A stretch of DNA of 14,619 bases from JAFGPJ01 sp964439135 (lineage in GTDB: Bacteria; Planctomycetota; Phycisphaerae; Sedimentisphaerales; Anaerobacaceae). A program made the position numbers and the translations under genes. Positions within the stretch are counted from its first letter, which is position 1, and each line of letters opens with the position of its first letter. Below the pieces are notes generated by a model that was given only the letters and a program-made list of their open reading frames with translations, was not told the DNA's origin and ran no database searches. Shown here piece by piece: positions 14,562-14,619 of this stretch. The stretch lies in assembly GCA_964439135.1 (NCBI GenBank), contig CAYTNN010000110.1, forward strand, positions 1-14,619, read 5' to 3'.

Positions 14562-14619
14562 ATGAAAAAACAGGTGAAAAAGAGTAGAAAACGACGAAAA
14601 ATTGAGCTTAATTTGAAAA
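14562..14619 (+). CDS. Possible gene start, truncated by the window edge
   Basis: An ATG at 14562 opens 19 codons reading MKKQVKKSRKRRKIELNLK before the sequence ends. An AAAGG lies about eight bases upstream, a reasonable ribosome-binding distance. The peptide is very basic, but the DNA here is simply A-rich, so this could be chance. Family and function cannot be judged. Confidence 0.3.
   Translation, partial: MKKQVKKSRKRRKIELNLK

Noticed and set aside
13790..14619. Search for a CRISPR array among the right-hand repeats
   Set aside because: The repeats are few, unevenly spaced, in both orientations and of differing sequence; there is no regular repeat-spacer pattern.

Overview
The window looks like a bacterial chromosome segment, most likely from an anaerobic member of the Planctomycetota (Phycisphaerae-like). 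The signs are a DUF39/HcyBio homocysteine-biosynthesis protein, a secreted tandem SGNH hydrolase of a type I associate with planctomycetes, a FabK-like nitronate monooxygenase with a cysteine cluster, a complete Gram-negative RND efflux operon, and intergenic DNA rich in short palindromic repeats. The taxonomic call is from remembered family resemblance, not from a search.

Layout. (1) 1-326, minus strand: the N-terminal 108 codons of a DUF39/HcyBio protein, behind a near-consensus sigma70-type promoter (393-421). (2) 327-1026: a gene-free 700-base stretch holding that promoter, a nested inverted-repeat element (439-629) with a palindromic core (477-550), and a possible 3' gene remnant (623-733). 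(3) 1027-4131, plus strand: a flavin-dependent nitronate monooxygenase-like oxidoreductase and the ribosome-associated GTPase TypA/BipA. (4) 4266-11700, plus strand: a promoter followed by a tripartite efflux operon (membrane fusion protein, RND pump, TolC-like outer-membrane lipoprotein) and, 62 bases further on, a secreted two-domain SGNH hydrolase. (5) 11726-12252: a dispersed repeat, an 18-base palindrome and a GNAT acetyltransferase. (6) 12380-13789, minus strand: a two-gene, visibly AT-richer cassette encoding a two-TM membrane protein and an AbiGi-like abortive-infection protein. (7) 13790-14561: AT-rich gene-free DNA full of hairpins and repeat copies, with one promoter-like site and perhaps the first codons of another gene at the right edge.

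How the genes work together. The fusion protein, pump and outer-membrane factor should form one envelope-spanning exporter: the first two genes overlap by four bases (ATGA) and the third starts 13 bases after the second. The SGNH lipoprotein candidate may be co-transcribed, but its role in export is unknown. The nitronate monooxygenase and TypA genes lie in tandem without an evident functional link.

The most likely under-described system is the minus-strand cassette at 12380-13789. One gene carries AbiGi-family motifs, the other is an unrecognised small membrane protein, and both sit in repeat-rich accessory DNA between housekeeping-like genes. A defence role is inference from motif resemblance and context only.
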